DNA from: Chamaecrista fasciculata
Taxonomy: Eukaryota > Streptophyta > Magnoliopsida > Fabales > Fabaceae
Reading direction: 5' to 3'
DNA: 64,000 nucleotides
Assembly (NCBI GenBank): GCA_003254925.1
Contig: QANZ01044257.1
Coordinates: 174,453-238,452, forward strand
Shown here: positions 35,959-48,297 of the stretch, in pieces
Layout: each line of letters opens with the position of its first letter
Position numbering within the stretch: the first letter of the stretch is position 1
Notes under the pieces: generated by a model
The model's input: only the letters and a program-made list of their open reading frames with translations
Database searches by the model: none
What the model was told of the DNA's origin: nothing
Made by a program: the position numbers and the translations under genes

Positions 35959-36704
35959 TTGCATCAGTCTTGGTAGAGATTGATCCCTGATATACAAGAA
36001 TTATCAATGGTTTTATTCGTGTGCTTTGGTATTTTGTGGCATGTCCAATGATATTGTTAGGTGGCCTCCGCTGTATACACATTTGATAGTACAGTATGAA
36101 TGTATGATACGAATTAATCTTGAACGTAAGTCTTGTTTAATAGTAAATGGGACTGAAATTATAGTTTCGGCTGAAAGTGATGCACAATTACTAGTGTCAC
36201 TATGGCCGGGTTTGTCTACTTAAACTGATGCACGAAATTTGAGGTAAACAAATCTACAAAAAGAATGATTTTTAATCAAAGCTTGGTGCTTTAGAAAATG
36301 TATAGATTGTCACCAAAAAAGCAGTTTCTGGAAATACCAGGCAAAAAATTATGACACGTAATCACGTATAATAGTTTTCATATTGGATCCAAATATAAGT
36401 GCATGGACGTCTTCATTTTCTTTTTTCTTTTTCTCACTTCAGAACAGGGAAAATAAAAACGTGCTTCCATTTTTCATGAACATATTTTTTTCCTTAACGG
36501 GCAACACTCGGCGTTTTGTATTAGAAGTGGAAAGCCAAGCCAAAATTCATTTTTATTGTCCAAAAAGCAATGATACTCACATGGATAAAGTACCCAAACA
36601 ACATGGACATTGTGAAACAAGCTATATAAAGTGCTCAAACGCAAACTTAATGTATCATGTCATATGTTTAACAAAAGCAACATGGCTCTATTTCTATTGC
36701 AAAT
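35959..36704. other. Convergent 3' spacer between MLF-like and LRR genes
   Basis: The two genes converge here; the stretch should hold both 3' UTRs. No recognisable coding sequence or repeat. Confidence 0.5.
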
Positions 36705-39700
36705 TCACATAGAAATGCTAACATTTTCACCTAGTTCTTGTAACACATACTCAATAGATGGTCGGCATTGTGGGGATTCATGAGTGCAAAGGAGAGCAAT
36801 TTTGCCTAGTTTTTCTGCTTCTGGTTCTGAGAACATCCCTTCAAGCTTTGCATCAACCAAGTCACCGAAGCCGGATGTTTCTACCGCCCCACGGCGACTT
36901 AACTGAGTGATATCACTCTTTCCAGTAAGAAGCTGGAAAACTATCACCCCAAAAGCATAAACATCACTCTTTTCTGTGAGACGGCCGGTGGTCGTGTATT
37001 CTGGAGCTAGATATCCCATGGCAGCACTAGCTTTGAGGGTGGAGAAGACAACATCATCTGCAAGGAGCTTGTGTAATCCTGAATCTGAAAGCAAAGTGTT
37101 GTACCGAGCACCGAGAAGCACCTTTTCAGCTGATATGTTCTGGTGAACTAGACCATTCTTGCTTCCTTTTCTTCCATGTAGATAACCAATGCCTGGACAA
37201 AAAAAAAACAGTGAATCTCAGCATGGTCAAAGTAGTATTATTTGTCAAAGATCACTTCAATTCAAAAGTGGGGAAAAATGAAAATTTCCCCTTCAATTAT
37301 GGTCTAATTAACTTCTAAGGGTGGCAAATCGCCCCCTTCAACTATTGTCTAGTTGCAAATAACTCAATACTTGAGTTATTTGCAACTAGGCCATATATAG
37401 TTGAAGGGGGCTATTTGAAATTGGACTATAGTTGAAGGGGGTTATTTTCATTTTTCCCTCAAAAGTTCATCTAATAAAGTGTCATAAAGTTAAAGCTCAT
37501 GCTTGCCAAACCTAACAAAATGCTCTTAAAAGTGTATCATCTCTTAAAAAAGTTACCTATGAAAAACTAAGTTAAAAGTGTACCTATCTCTTAGACACAA
37601 CAAGACTTTTCTGTTAAAGAGCACACTGACCTTTGGCAATTCCCTTGATGATGGAAACTCTGGTGGACCATTCTAGAATTTTACCCTTGCCATTCTTAAC
37701 ATCAAGATATTGCAACAAGCTCCCATTTGGGGCATAGTCATAGATAAGAAAGCACTCTCCCCTGCCTTTTGAACAGCAAAAGCCTCTCAACCTAACTAGA
37801 TTCTCGTGCTTCAATGATGTCAATATCTTCAACCCCTTCAAGAACTCGGTTTCATCAGACTTGCAGCTTGTCTTGGCAATGCATTTTACAGCCACACGTG
37901 ATCCATTTCTCAGGATGCCCTTGTAGATAGATGAAAAGTTACTCTTGGCCAACAAGTTGACGTCAGAGAAACACTGAGTTGCACACTCCACTTCATCTAG
38001 ATTGAACAAGAGACTCTCAAGAAGTTCTTGAGAGTAGCCACCTTTGCCTTTAGCCAGTGGATCCCATCCATTAGAATACTCCAAACTTATAAGGGGAGAT
38101 GCGCTTTTCCGGCAAACTTCCTTGATCTGATCAGTACTGAGACGGCTATCAGATGTGTCAGCAGTGCTTCCAATTTTCTGTTTTTGTCGCCGGTACCATA
38201 CAAGCAAGACAAGTCCGGCAAAAGTGGAAACAACTATAACTTCAATCACAGTGAAAACCAAACCAACCTTTGAAGATTTTGATGGCTTTGTAGCACAATG
38301 ACTGTCATTGCAGTTTTTTGGTTTTGGTTCAACTGATGTTGGAAGATCTTTTGCAGAAAAACTGCTAGGTTCAAAAGGTTCAGGCCTATTGGGGTCTAAA
38401 TTTCTTGCAGATTTACAAGAACCTAAAGTGGCAAATCCGATGCCACATAAACCAGGGTTGTTGAGGTATTGGAAATCCCCTTTTAGTCTTTTTAAGGCTG
38501 CATTAGTACACAAAGGAGACAAAATTGAATGTACTGACAAGTGAAATAAAATTGATGTTTAAAGTCTAAAATACATAAAACTCCCCTAAAATTTAGTCGA
38601 TGTGCAAAAAGTCCCCGGAATTGTTTATTTTGTGCCAATAACCCCTTTTGTTAAAATTTTCATTGAAAAGATAAAGAATTTATTTTTTTTGGCTACTATT
38701 ATATACAATAATAGTCCATTTTAATTTTGGACCAATGTAGAATGCAACAACAATAACAAAAATTTTTTAAAAAAAAACAATCTTGATTTTTAATGTAAAT
38801 CTTTACAAAATGGGTTTTTCACTTTTTGCACAAATCAAAAGTTCAAGAGATTTTTCGTCACTTTTCAAAGTTCAAGGAGTTTTTTTTGGAGAGACTAAAG
38901 TTTTTTTTTTTTNNNNNNNNNNNNNNNNNNNNNNNNNNNNNNNNNGGGGGGTATGCATTTTTGCCATGTTTGAATGTTGGTTTTTCTCAAAAAGTTGAAA
39001 TAAACCAGCTACAATATATTACCTGCGGGGACATTGCCCGAAAGAGAATTGTTTCGGATGTCAAGAGTCTCTAGTTGAGGTGAATTAGCTAAACTCAGTG
39101 GGATAGGACCAAAAAGGGTATTGAAGCTCACATCTATGCGTTTTAATGTCTCCAATTCACCCAAACTCGCAGGTATTGCACCACTCAGTTGATTATACTG
39201 CAGAGCAAGTACATTTAGCCTCCTCAAGTTTCCCAGTTCTGTCGGTATGCTCCCGGAAAACTTGTTGTAACAAAGCTGCAAAACTGCAAGCATCATAAAT
39301 GAATTAAAACAGTGGGAATAAAGAGAAAATTATTAAGAAAGCTAAGTTCCAACTTTCAACAATGTGAGCTGTCATATAATTCTGAAACAGAAGATAAACT
39401 TGCTATGGACCTCCTCTTCTACACATAGATCGGAAAATATTCAGGTCACAAAAAAAAAAAACAAACTTGAAAAATTTAGAAGTTGAGACATCTAGAAAAG
39501 AAGAAATGAAAGGAAAGAATGCATAGTTTCAACTATTTACATGCAGAGGTATATGGATAGTTAACAAAATGATTTCAAAGGTTTTTGTGCAGTAGGTTCC
39601 TTATATCATTTGAGCCTATTTTCTTCAATTCATTTCAATTCCATTCTTCTTTATCACTTCAAGTTCAGAGGTTACGGGATGAATAGCTAAATTTGAAAAA

Positions 39701-40592
39701 CTAAAAAGAAAGGAAAGGAAAGAATGGTAGTTTCAACTATACACAATTTGAGCCTATTCTCTTAACTTCAATTTAATGATATCCTTCTTTCGCACTTCAA
39801 ATTCAGAGGTTATGGAATGACTAGGTAAATGCAGTAACTTCATTTCCAGAGTGAACAAAACAAGCTAATCTTCAAGTTCATGAAATTCATTTGGAAGTTA
39901 AAAAGACATAAATGAAGAGTCAAGACTTAGACTTTCATCAAACCTCACTAGCCATCAACTCTAAAAAAGTCACTAAAAGCAAATACCCAAATGATCATGT
40001 GTAATAAGTGGAACCAAATAGTAGTAACACCTAACACTAACACTGAAACACCACAAGGACAACCTAACCAGCAATCTTACTCAAACAAATTAACCCACAA
40101 AAAGAGAAAAACAAAGTTTTAAATTTTTCAAGTCCACTAGAAAAATAAAACACCAAACCCACCTTGAAGATTATACAGACTTCCAATCTCACGAGGGATA
40201 TCCCCAGAAAGATTATTCTCATTAAGATACAAATCACTCAGCAAGGTGAGTTTAGCAATCTCCTTAGGTATTTCTCCATTGAGAGCATTGAAATGCAAAT
40301 ACAGACCGGTGAGGCTCTTGAGATTGGCCAAAGCAGGAGTTATTCCTCCAGAAAGACCTTTTCCTTGCAGAGAAATATTGGTCACGTGACCTTGCTCATC
40401 ACAAGCCACTCCTTCAAAAGCAAGGCATGGATCTGAGTGTGCAGTCCATGAGGTCAAGAAGCGATTTTCTGGGTCTAGAGAGTGTTTTATAGCCATGAGA
40501 CTGTTGAGTTCTGTGGTGATGGAAAGAGAAGGAGAGGCAAAAATGAAGAAGATTTGAAGTTTCAGTAGGAGGTAATAAAGGAGCAGAGACAT
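36705..40592 (-). CDS. LRR receptor-like protein with a probable pseudokinase domain
   Basis: Exons on the minus strand are 40592-40163, 39283-39023, 38497-37631 and 37192-36705: 2046 nt, 681 residues, frame continuous. Start chosen at MSLLLYYLLLKLQIFFIFAS, a signal peptide; an upstream in-frame ATG at 40769 would bury it. An LRR N-cap (WTAHSDPCLAFEGVAC) is followed by about five LRRs and a Cys pair. The membrane span is about residues 308-332, with basic WYRRQ behind it. The cytoplasmic kinase-like domain keeps VAVK (Lys435) and APEY but has no glycine-rich loop (NFSSIYKG), HQN at 536-538 instead of HRD, and DSG at 556-558 instead of DFG. It therefore probably signals by binding rather than phosphorylation. 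It resembles Arabidopsis At5g51560-type LRR-RLKs; the ligand is unknown. Confidence 0.9.
37275..37462. repeat. Fold-back repeat in intron 3 of the LRR gene
   Basis: AAAAATGAAAATTTCCCCTTC pairs with the inverse GGGGTTATTTTCATTTTT. In the centre, GTTGCAAATAACTCAA and TTGAGTTATTTGCAAC (37352-37386) are perfect inverses 3 nt apart. Confidence 0.7.
38570..39000. repeat. Intron 2 of the LRR gene: repeat arms around an assembly gap
   Basis: 38575-38650 (GTGCAAAAAGTCCCCGG) and 38820-38900 (TTTTTGCACAAATC) are loose inverses. A 33-base run of N lies at 38913-38945 after a poly-T, so part of the element is unassembled. Confidence 0.5.
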
Positions 40593-41733
40593 GTTTGGTT
40601 GATGGGAAAATGAGAGAAAGTGAGAAGAAACCTTTGATGATGATGGTGATGATTTTATTTTCTGGGTGTGTTTGTAATGTTTAGCACTTGGAGCTAGCTG
40701 AAGAAAGTTAGAACCTTTCTGGTTTGAAATGAGTGAAGAAAGTGGCAGAGAGAGATGGCAGAGCATCACAAATAAGCAAAGACATGTTTGGTTGAAGGGA
40801 AAATGTGAGAACTAGGTGGTTTCATTCGTTTTCTTGATATGTTTCTGATTCTCTATGTTGGAGAAGAATAAAGTTAATGCCTTTCTGACACTTTGGATAG
40901 TCTAGGACAGTGACAATGGGAGGTTCATCTGGTGACGCCAATATCTCATACAAAGGCATTCGGCAAGAAGGAAAATACGGTAAAAAGTCTGGAAAGTTGT
41001 TTGGTTAGTGGGAAAATGTGGGAAGTTTGAGAGAAAATATCAAAATCAAAATAAGAATAGAAAGGAATGTGAAAATGGGATCATGGGAAAAAGTGCAGAT
41101 TTTGAAATATGAGAAGAAGTGAAAAGTGAATGTGGGTGTGAGATTTGAGACGAAAGAGAGAGGGATAGGATTTGAATGTGAAGGGGTAATGGAGGTAACA
41201 GGAGGAACACGCAGAAGAGTACACAGTACGATGTTCCACCGAACTATGCTATCTCAGTTATTATCCACTTTCAAGTTTCTTTTTTTTTTTTTGGACTGAA
41301 TCCACTCTCAAGTTTCTAAGTGTTAAACTATAAACTTTGAACATTCAAATCAAATGTATGTTCTCTTTATGTGTGAGAATGACACATGCGACCATGAATA
41401 TAGGAGCAAATTAAGAGGATTGTTTCCCAAAGATTTTCAAAAAAAAAATTGCTATATTGAGTTTGAAGGAGCGTAGAGGTGGACATAAAAAGGAAGGTGC
41501 AATGCAAAGACATTCAATTCAAGAGGGTTCTAGTTTATTTATTTAAAAAAAAACAAATTTTACCATGTAAATTTAAATATTCAAGACATTCAAATTAAAA
41601 TTATCACATGTAAAGGGTATTAAGGGTCAAAAACAAAATTTACCATGTAAAATACTCAAGACATCCAAATGGGTAGATTATGATTGAGATTTTTTTTATG
41701 GAACTGATTGAGAATTAATCTAACTTAGCTAAA
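40593..41733. other. Upstream region of the LRR gene
   Basis: The 5' leader of the minus-strand LRR gene should lie in about 40593-41250. A purine-rich stretch (40970-41200) precedes a poly-T. CAAAATTTACCATGTAAA phrases recur at 41556-41575 and 41634-41655 as an imperfect local duplication. No second gene seen. Confidence 0.4.
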
Positions 41734-41742
41734 AAAAATTTA

Positions 41743-43037
41743 GGCTAAAGTGCAAATTTGGTCCTATAACTTTGCTCCAATTCCCAAATCAGTCCTATAA
41801 CTTTTTTTGTCTCAAATTTGGTCCTGTAACTTTGCTCCAGTTCCCAAATCAGTCCTATAACTTTTTTTGTCTCGAATTTGGTCCTATATCTTTGCTCTAG
41901 GTCCCAAATCAGTCCTATATCTTTTTTTTTCTCAGTTTTGGTCCCATATGTTTTGAAAACCTCCTACCGTTAGTACTCCGTCTATTTTAAATTATAGTTT
42001 AGTCCTGAAAACTTCAAGTCCCTTTTACTTTAGTCCCTGACTATCAAAATGAAAGTGAAAGAGCATCCCTGAAGATTCTCAAACCTTACATCTTGGTCCC
42101 TAATCCATGAATTCTTCATGAAATGGAATAGAAATGCAAAAACAACACAAACTAAACCAAATGACAGAGGGACCAAAACTGAAAACGCAGAAAATTTAAA
42201 ACCCACCAGAAAATGGCCCAACCTAGCCGGAAAACGTACAGAAATCGCCGAGAAACTAAAGAACTCATCCAAAAACCCCAATCCTCACTGAAATCTCACT
42301 CAAATAATCGCCCTCAAATGTTTTAAGAAAGAATTGTCGAAAATTCAAACTTTTGAGGAAGGAGGTGATAGAAAAAATGTAAGGGATTTCAGAACTTCTC
42401 TCTCAGAATCATCAAATGTAAGGGAATTTTCTATCACATCCCTCCTCAAAAATTTGGATTTTCAAAAATTCTTTCTTAAAGCATTTGAGGGCGATTATTT
42501 GAGTGAGATTTCTATGAGAATTGGGGTATTTGGATGAGTTTTTGAGTTTCTCGGTGATTTTCGTACGTTTTCTGGTGGGTTTTAAATTTTCTCCGTTTTT
42601 AGTTTTGGTCCCTCTGTCATTTGCTTTAATTTGTGTTGTTTTTGCATTTCTATTCCATTTCATGAAGAATTCATGGATTAAGGACTGAGATGTAAGGTTG
42701 GAGAATCTTCAGGGATGCTCTTTCACTTTCATTTTGATAGTCAGGGACTAAAGTGAAAGGAACTTGAAGTTTTCAGGACTAAAATGTAATTTAAAATAGA
42801 CGGAGGACTAATGGTGGGAGCTTTTCAAAACATATGGGACCAAAACTGAGACAAAAAAAGATATAAGACTGATTTGGGACGTAGAGCAAAGATACAGGAC
42901 CAAATTCGAGAGAAAAAAAGTTATAGGACTGATTTGGGAACTGGATCAAAGTTACAGGACCAAATTCGAGACAAAAAAGTTATAGGACTGATTTGGGAAC
43001 TGGAGCAAAGTTATAAGACCAAATTCGCACTTTGGCC
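41743..43037. mobile_element. MULE-type fold-back element, 1.3 kb, GGCTAAAGTGC family
   Basis: Termini GGCTAAAGTGCAAATTTGG and inverse of GGCCAAAGTGCGAATTTGG. It is flanked by an exact 9-bp direct repeat AAAAATTTA (41734-41742 and 43038-43046). Each arm has a tandem unit of about 60 bp (three in each arm), then a long inner arm (GAATTCTTCATGAAATGG at 42109-42126, inverse at 42656-42674). The centre is near 42390. Open frames inside it are mirror images of each other and not genes. Confidence 0.85.
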
Positions 43038-43214
43038 AAAAATTTATAATTGGAACTTGAGGATGTAATACTATTTGGTAAAAGAATTTTGACGCCTTCT
43101 CATACATGATTCGAGTGAGATTAATTTTCCAATAAACTACTGAAGCTCATGGATCGAAGAAACTCGTGATTACAAAAAATAACAAGTTTAATTTAAAAAG
43201 AGTTTTTTTTTTTT

Positions 43215-43340
43215 TTTTCGGTTAAGTCATGAGTATCCTCGCCTATCCGTGTAACGGGTTTAAGCGAAGACTAATCCCACTCGAGCATAATTCCATTCGA
43301 GCCCCAGAGACGAAATGGTCAAAGTCCTTCCAACAATTAA
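43215..43340 (-). mobile_element. Truncated SINE, family 1
   Basis: Poly-T then GAGTATCCTCGCCTATCCGTG and TAAGCGAAGACTAATCCCAC, the 3' half of the family-1 SINE in minus orientation. The tRNA-like head is missing, and an extra 17-bp-like duplication (ACTCGAGC / ATTCGAGC) interrupts it. Confidence 0.6.
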
Positions 43341-43396
43341 CACTTTTTAATTAGGTGTTTATTAGAAGATCTTTAATAAAAATATAATTTAATATA

Positions 43397-43973
43397 GGCA
43401 AAACACCATTTCGTGCCCCTAACGTTTGCTGTGATTTTCAGTTATGCCCCTAACGTTTCATTTGTGTCAGTTGTGCCCTCAATGTGAAACGTTAGTTTCA
43501 ATTATGCTCCCAATTTCAATCATCCACAAAAAAAAATACCATTTTCGCACGATTTGAGCTCGGTTTTGATCAGATTTCATATAGATTTTAATTTTCGGAC
43601 ATCACAAACTTGATTCCTTGGATCAATTTCAAAGATTAAGCTCAAATAGCCCCAAATCCGAAGAAAATCGGACTCGATGAACCCCAAAAAGGACCAAAAC
43701 GAAATGCAGCAAAACGAAGCATTTTTCTCAAAATTTTCATGTGCAAAATGATCTTTAGGAGCCGAAAATGAGTACCCATAAACTCTTTTATCAAAACAAA
43801 ATGAAATGAACACGGATCGAAGCTCAAAAGTTTCAAAAAACGGTACACTAACGAGGGTGGAGGCATAATTGAAACTAATGTTTCACATTGGGTTCACAAC
43901 TGACACAAATGAAACATTAGGGGCATAACTGAAAATCACTGCAAACGTTAGAGGTACGAAAGGGTGTTTTGCC
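43397..43973. mobile_element. MULE-type fold-back element, GGCAAAACACC family
   Basis: Termini GGCAAAACACCATTTCGTGC and the inverse of GGCAAAACACCCTTTCGTAC, with an exact 9-bp direct repeat TTTAATATA (43388-43396 and 43974-43982). Arms of about 130 bp carry GCCCCTAACGTTT phrases. The roughly 320-bp centre is not inverted and has no recognisable origin; it could be captured DNA. Confidence 0.85.
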
Positions 43974-46947
43974 TTTAATATATCAAATAATTAACACTTT
44001 TTAATAAACATTTGTCAAACTTCAAAAACATTTGATGATAAAAAAAATGTTTTTATAAAAATATTTGATAATAAATATGCTGTTTTTTAATATTCAAAAA
44101 CATCTGAAATTTTTTTTATATAATTTTTTTAAAAAATTGACAAGTTTAATTGACCCTTTAGTACTCTAGGGGTTAAACTTATAATCCAATAACTAAACTG
44201 AGTTCGGTTTTTTTTTTTTTTTTTTTTTTTNNTTTTTTTTTTTTTTTTTTTGTAAGTGCGAAGTTCAGAGAATCTTTTTTCAACTTTGAAAATTTATGCA
44301 TGTTTATTTTTGTAGGCGATGTAAAACTTTAAAAGAAAGATAAATTAATTTTCTCCACTTTTTTTTTTTTGGCCTGAATTTTCTCCACTTAATCATTGAC
44401 ATATTACAGGCTTTGTATATTTAAAGAAAAAGAAAAAAGGCAACAAAGTGATTAAACCAAGGGACTTGTTCCATCTTCAAAGTGAAAATTTACTTCAAAA
44501 AGTAAAAAAGATACATTATTATTATTCCTTGGACACTATCTTAGATTGCACGACTGCATCATAAAACGGTGGAATAAGGACAGAACAGTAAGTAAGTAGT
44601 TCAATGAATATTCAAAATTTCTACTTTAACACATGCATGTACTCTCACGAGAAACGGAGTACCGAGATAAGAATGAATGTAGAAAATTATATACAAAAAA
44701 ATGATGGATCGTTCATTTTGGTCTATTATATTGTTTCAAAGTTTATTTTGGTTTATTATCTTTTAAAAATTTCAAATTGATCCATTATACCTATGCAAAA
44801 TTGGTTCAAAATAATCCTATCCTAAACTGCTGTCATTTTTTTTTTTAATTTTAATGATGTGTGTGGCACCTAACCTAATGTTTCTCTCTCTCTCATACCG
44901 GTCATTTCTTTATCATGCCTGTGACATTTTTTTTCCTGGTCAAGTAATGGGTATCCTCCGTCTATCTGTGTAACGGTCTAAGCGAAGACTAATCTCATTC
45001 GGGCCTCAGAGATGAAATGGACGGAGTCCTCCCAACAATGTCGACTCTAAAGATCGAACTTGAGTCCTCTCACTAGGATGTAGCTCGCCTAGCCGCTACA
45101 CCAAACACTTATTGGTATGCGTGTGACATTTTTGATTAACATAAATTTTATTTTGTAAATAAGTATATATTGCTCTTTTCTTTACTATTTTCGATACAAC
45201 AACAATCGAGTTTTTTTTCCACTAGCTAGGTGATCAGGTCGGCTATATGAGTTAATTGACCCCAACGCATACTATTCTTACTATTTTCAATAAAAAAAAA
45301 ACGTCAGATCATTCAAAATGTCATGTTTAGAGAGAAAGAAAGAGAGAAACAAAATCATGTGCCACTTCAAAAAAAATAGAGAAAAGAGACGGTACGTAAT
45401 GGTAAAATCATTTTGAACCAAATTGTATAGATAATGGACCATTTTGAGCATTTCAAAAGGTAATGGACGAAAATAAACTTTGAGACAAAAAGAATGGACT
45501 AAAATGATTACTCAACATCCTTCTAGACATGCATGGTTTTATCAATGAGAAAAGGGAAAGAATAGTAGAAAAGCACACTAGAAAACGTAGATTGAGAATA
45601 AGGACATTAATGGGAAAAAACAGAGAGGGTGATTTTGAAAACTGAAGTTAATGAATAATGATGGTGTGGTACTATACTCTGGAAAATAATTTGCATGATG
45701 GTGCTTTCCACAACACACTGGTATGTGAAAAGAATGGAGATGAGTGAAAAAGGTGATAAAGTAGACACTGAAAAGTGAAAACCATATATATCACAAGACA
45801 TATGGTTTATTATTGGATTCAGATTTCAGTGTGTGTGGGACCTCTATAATTTCTGGAAAACATATACTATATGTTATGAGAGATCAAATCATAGACTTCA
45901 TTATCGTCCACTCCACTAAATCCTGGTCATAATCACTCAAACATTCATGAACCAGTGAATGTGATTTTTTTTCCCTTTTTTAAAAGTACATTTTTAAAAT
46001 TATATGTGATAATTTCATTCTATCATTTATATTTTTTTCAATTAATAAATTTAAGTTTAAATGAAAATATATCAAAATAAAAACTTCAGTTATCTTCCTT
46101 CTTTTCTAATTCTTTCCAATTCAAGCATAGTTTTATGTGGAGAGATGGGTATATATGTTCTTTTAAACATATATACCCACCTCTCCACATCTTTTCCCTA
46201 GTTTTATTCTTTTTAGTTTTTACACACTCATAGCTAGAAGATGCATGTTTAGATATATATATATATATATATATATAAGCTATATTTAATTCAAATATTT
46301 GAACTTCTGGTCTCCACTACTCGTACGTACTCTTAAAGCTGATTTCTTTCATATCCCTTCTGTATATAAGTCCCGTGAGTGACAAAAGAAAAAGACAAGT
46401 AGTGAATAGTAGTAATATATATGTTGATTCACGGACTCTCCTAATTATCATCATTTGCAATATTAATTACTAACCCTATATATAAGCTACTAATTAATTA
46501 TTTGACGACTCATCTTTCAAAACATAAACATGTACACTTGAATTCTGTGAACGTTTAATTTGGTAATAAAAGTTGACAAGAAAATCAAAATCACTTTGAG
46601 TTGTGTAGCAGTCTCACTGTTTCATCGATTTCCTCCAACGAACCTCAATAGTTAATGCAATTATTAATTATACTATTCCACCATTTTAAATTTTTTTTCG
46701 TTTACATGTCTTACAAATGAAGACGAACAGAGAAATAGCATGCCCCTTGCTCACCGAGAAACAAGAACAATAAGCTTTTATCTAATTAATCTGTTGAATG
46801 TTGTTATATTAGTATGAAAATATAGACAAATATATTAATAAATAAATAAGATAACTAAAGCATTTTTTAAGCCAATCACAATTGTTATACAATAAAACGT
46901 GGCACGTTGAATCTTTGGTAAATGCTATTTGGACCCTAGCTAATATA
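43974..46947. repeat. Repeat-rich gene-free stretch
   Basis: A poly-T with two N (44231-44232) at 44208-44260. 44708-44815 and 45400-45507 are imperfect inverted arms of one element (TTCATTTTGGTCTATTATA against TAATGGACGAAAATAAAC) with a SINE lodged between them. 46134-46195 has a small inverted repeat (GGAGAGATGGGTATATATGTT against its inverse). TA microsatellite at 46255-46276. No gene seen. Confidence 0.5.
44932..45121 (-). mobile_element. tRNA-derived SINE (family 1), full length
   Basis: Minus orientation: the head on that strand reads GTGTTTGGTGTAGCGGCTAG, the B-box-like motif is AGTTCGATC, and the tail ends CCATTACTTGACCAGG plus an A-run. Flanked by an exact 12-bp direct repeat TGTGACATTTTT (44920-44931 and 45122-45133). 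It inserted between the arms of an older fold-back element. Confidence 0.8.
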
Positions 46948-46956
46948 TAGTAGTAA

Positions 46957-47601
46957 GGCCAAAGTCCTATTTTGGTCCTCCAATTATGTTTAGTGTTCTA
47001 AATTGGTCCCCCAGTTATTTTTCGTTCCATATTGGTCCCCCAATTATGCAAAACTTGGCAAAGTTGGTCCCTCTAACATTTTTCATCCATTTCTCTGTTA
47101 AAAAAAAAGACAAAATTGATTTTTAACTCCTAAAAGTTTAAATTTTTTGCATCAGGGACCTTTTTCTCTATAATAGAACCAAAATGTAAGAAAGAAGAAA
47201 TAACATGGGTTTTAATTTATTTTACATCACAAAATAATTTCTCCCTCTCCCCACACCAAAAAAAAACAAGTTCGATTTGGATCCAAATCGAAGTTGTTTT
47301 CTGGTGTGGAGAGAGAGAGAAATTATTTTGTGGTGTGAAATAAATTAAAAGCCAAGTTATTTTTTCTTTCTTACTTTTTGGTTCTATTGTAGAGAAAAAG
47401 GTCCTTGATGCAAAAAATTTAAATTTTTAGGTGTTAAAAATCAATTTTGTCTTTTTTTTAACGGAAAAATAAATGGAAATGTTAGAGGGACCAACTTTGT
47501 CTAGTTTTGCATAACTGGAGGACCAATATGGAACAAAAAATAACTAGGGGACCGATTTAGAACACTGAGCATAACTGGGGGACCAAAATAGGACTTTGGC
47601 C
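46957..47601. mobile_element. MULE-type fold-back element, GGCCAAAGTCC family
   Basis: Termini GGCCAAAGTCCTATTTTGG and its inverse. Exact 9-bp direct repeat TAGTAGTAA (46948-46956 and 47602-47610). At the centre (about 47262-47310) is a short palindrome around TTTGGATCCAAA. Same family as 17716-18271, with a different centre. Confidence 0.88.
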
Positions 47602-47637
47602 TAGTAGTAATAAGAAGAATTGGACTTAACTGAAAAT

Positions 47638-48297
47638 GGATCCTCTGCAGTGTAAAGATTCTGCAGTTTAGAGAGAGAATGGAAGAGTTAGAGAGAGAAA
47701 TGTGGTGAAGTGTGGGTCTCATTAATTTTTTTTTCTCTCTAACTCTTTCTTTCTCTCTAAAGTGTATGAAAATACACTAAATTTAGATCGCAGAGATCCA
47801 AGTCCGACTTAACTTGCATCGAGAAAGAGTGGGTTGTTAGACTTGTGTTGCAGAGACATACAGTAGTGTACTTGTACTATTTTTTTAAGACACTTTTTTA
47901 TATTTTTGTTATAAGTTTTTTTAATAAAAAATTAAATACGTGATAAATGTATAATCATCATACTAAAAAGAAAATATAATTAAAATTTATGATTGTAAAA
48001 AGTCGATGATAAACATATAAGAGGGGTGGAGAGGTTTAATTGTGATTAATTCTAAATTAAATTATAGGGTCCATGATAATAAGATTTAGATATTATAGAT
48101 TCATGCTGAGACCTGGATCCTCTGTAGTCTCCATTTGTATGCATTTCATACAGTTTAGAGAGAGAATGGAAGAGTTAGAGAGAGAAGTGTGGACCCTATT
48201 AATAGTGGGACTCACACTTCTCTTTCTAACTCTTCCATTCTCTCTCTAAACTACAAACACTGCACACTACAGACACTACACACTTCAGAGGATCCAT
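47638..48297. repeat. Two GGATCC-ended MITE-like hairpins
   Basis: 47638-47800 and 48116-48297 each start TGGATCCTCTG and fold on themselves: the arms carry TTTAGAGAGAGAATGGAAGAG and its CT-rich inverse. The second ends CAGAGGATCCA. A third member is at 58042-58225. Between them (47930-48025) is a relic of the 25806-26018 MITE. Confidence 0.65.

Noticed and set aside
36705..40769. Start of the LRR protein at the upstream ATG 40769
   Set aside because: It adds 59 residues with no signal-peptide character in front of an evident signal peptide starting at 40592.
42030..42663. Paired open frames of 83 codons on both strands
   Set aside because: They are mirror images of the two arms of the 41743-43037 fold-back element.
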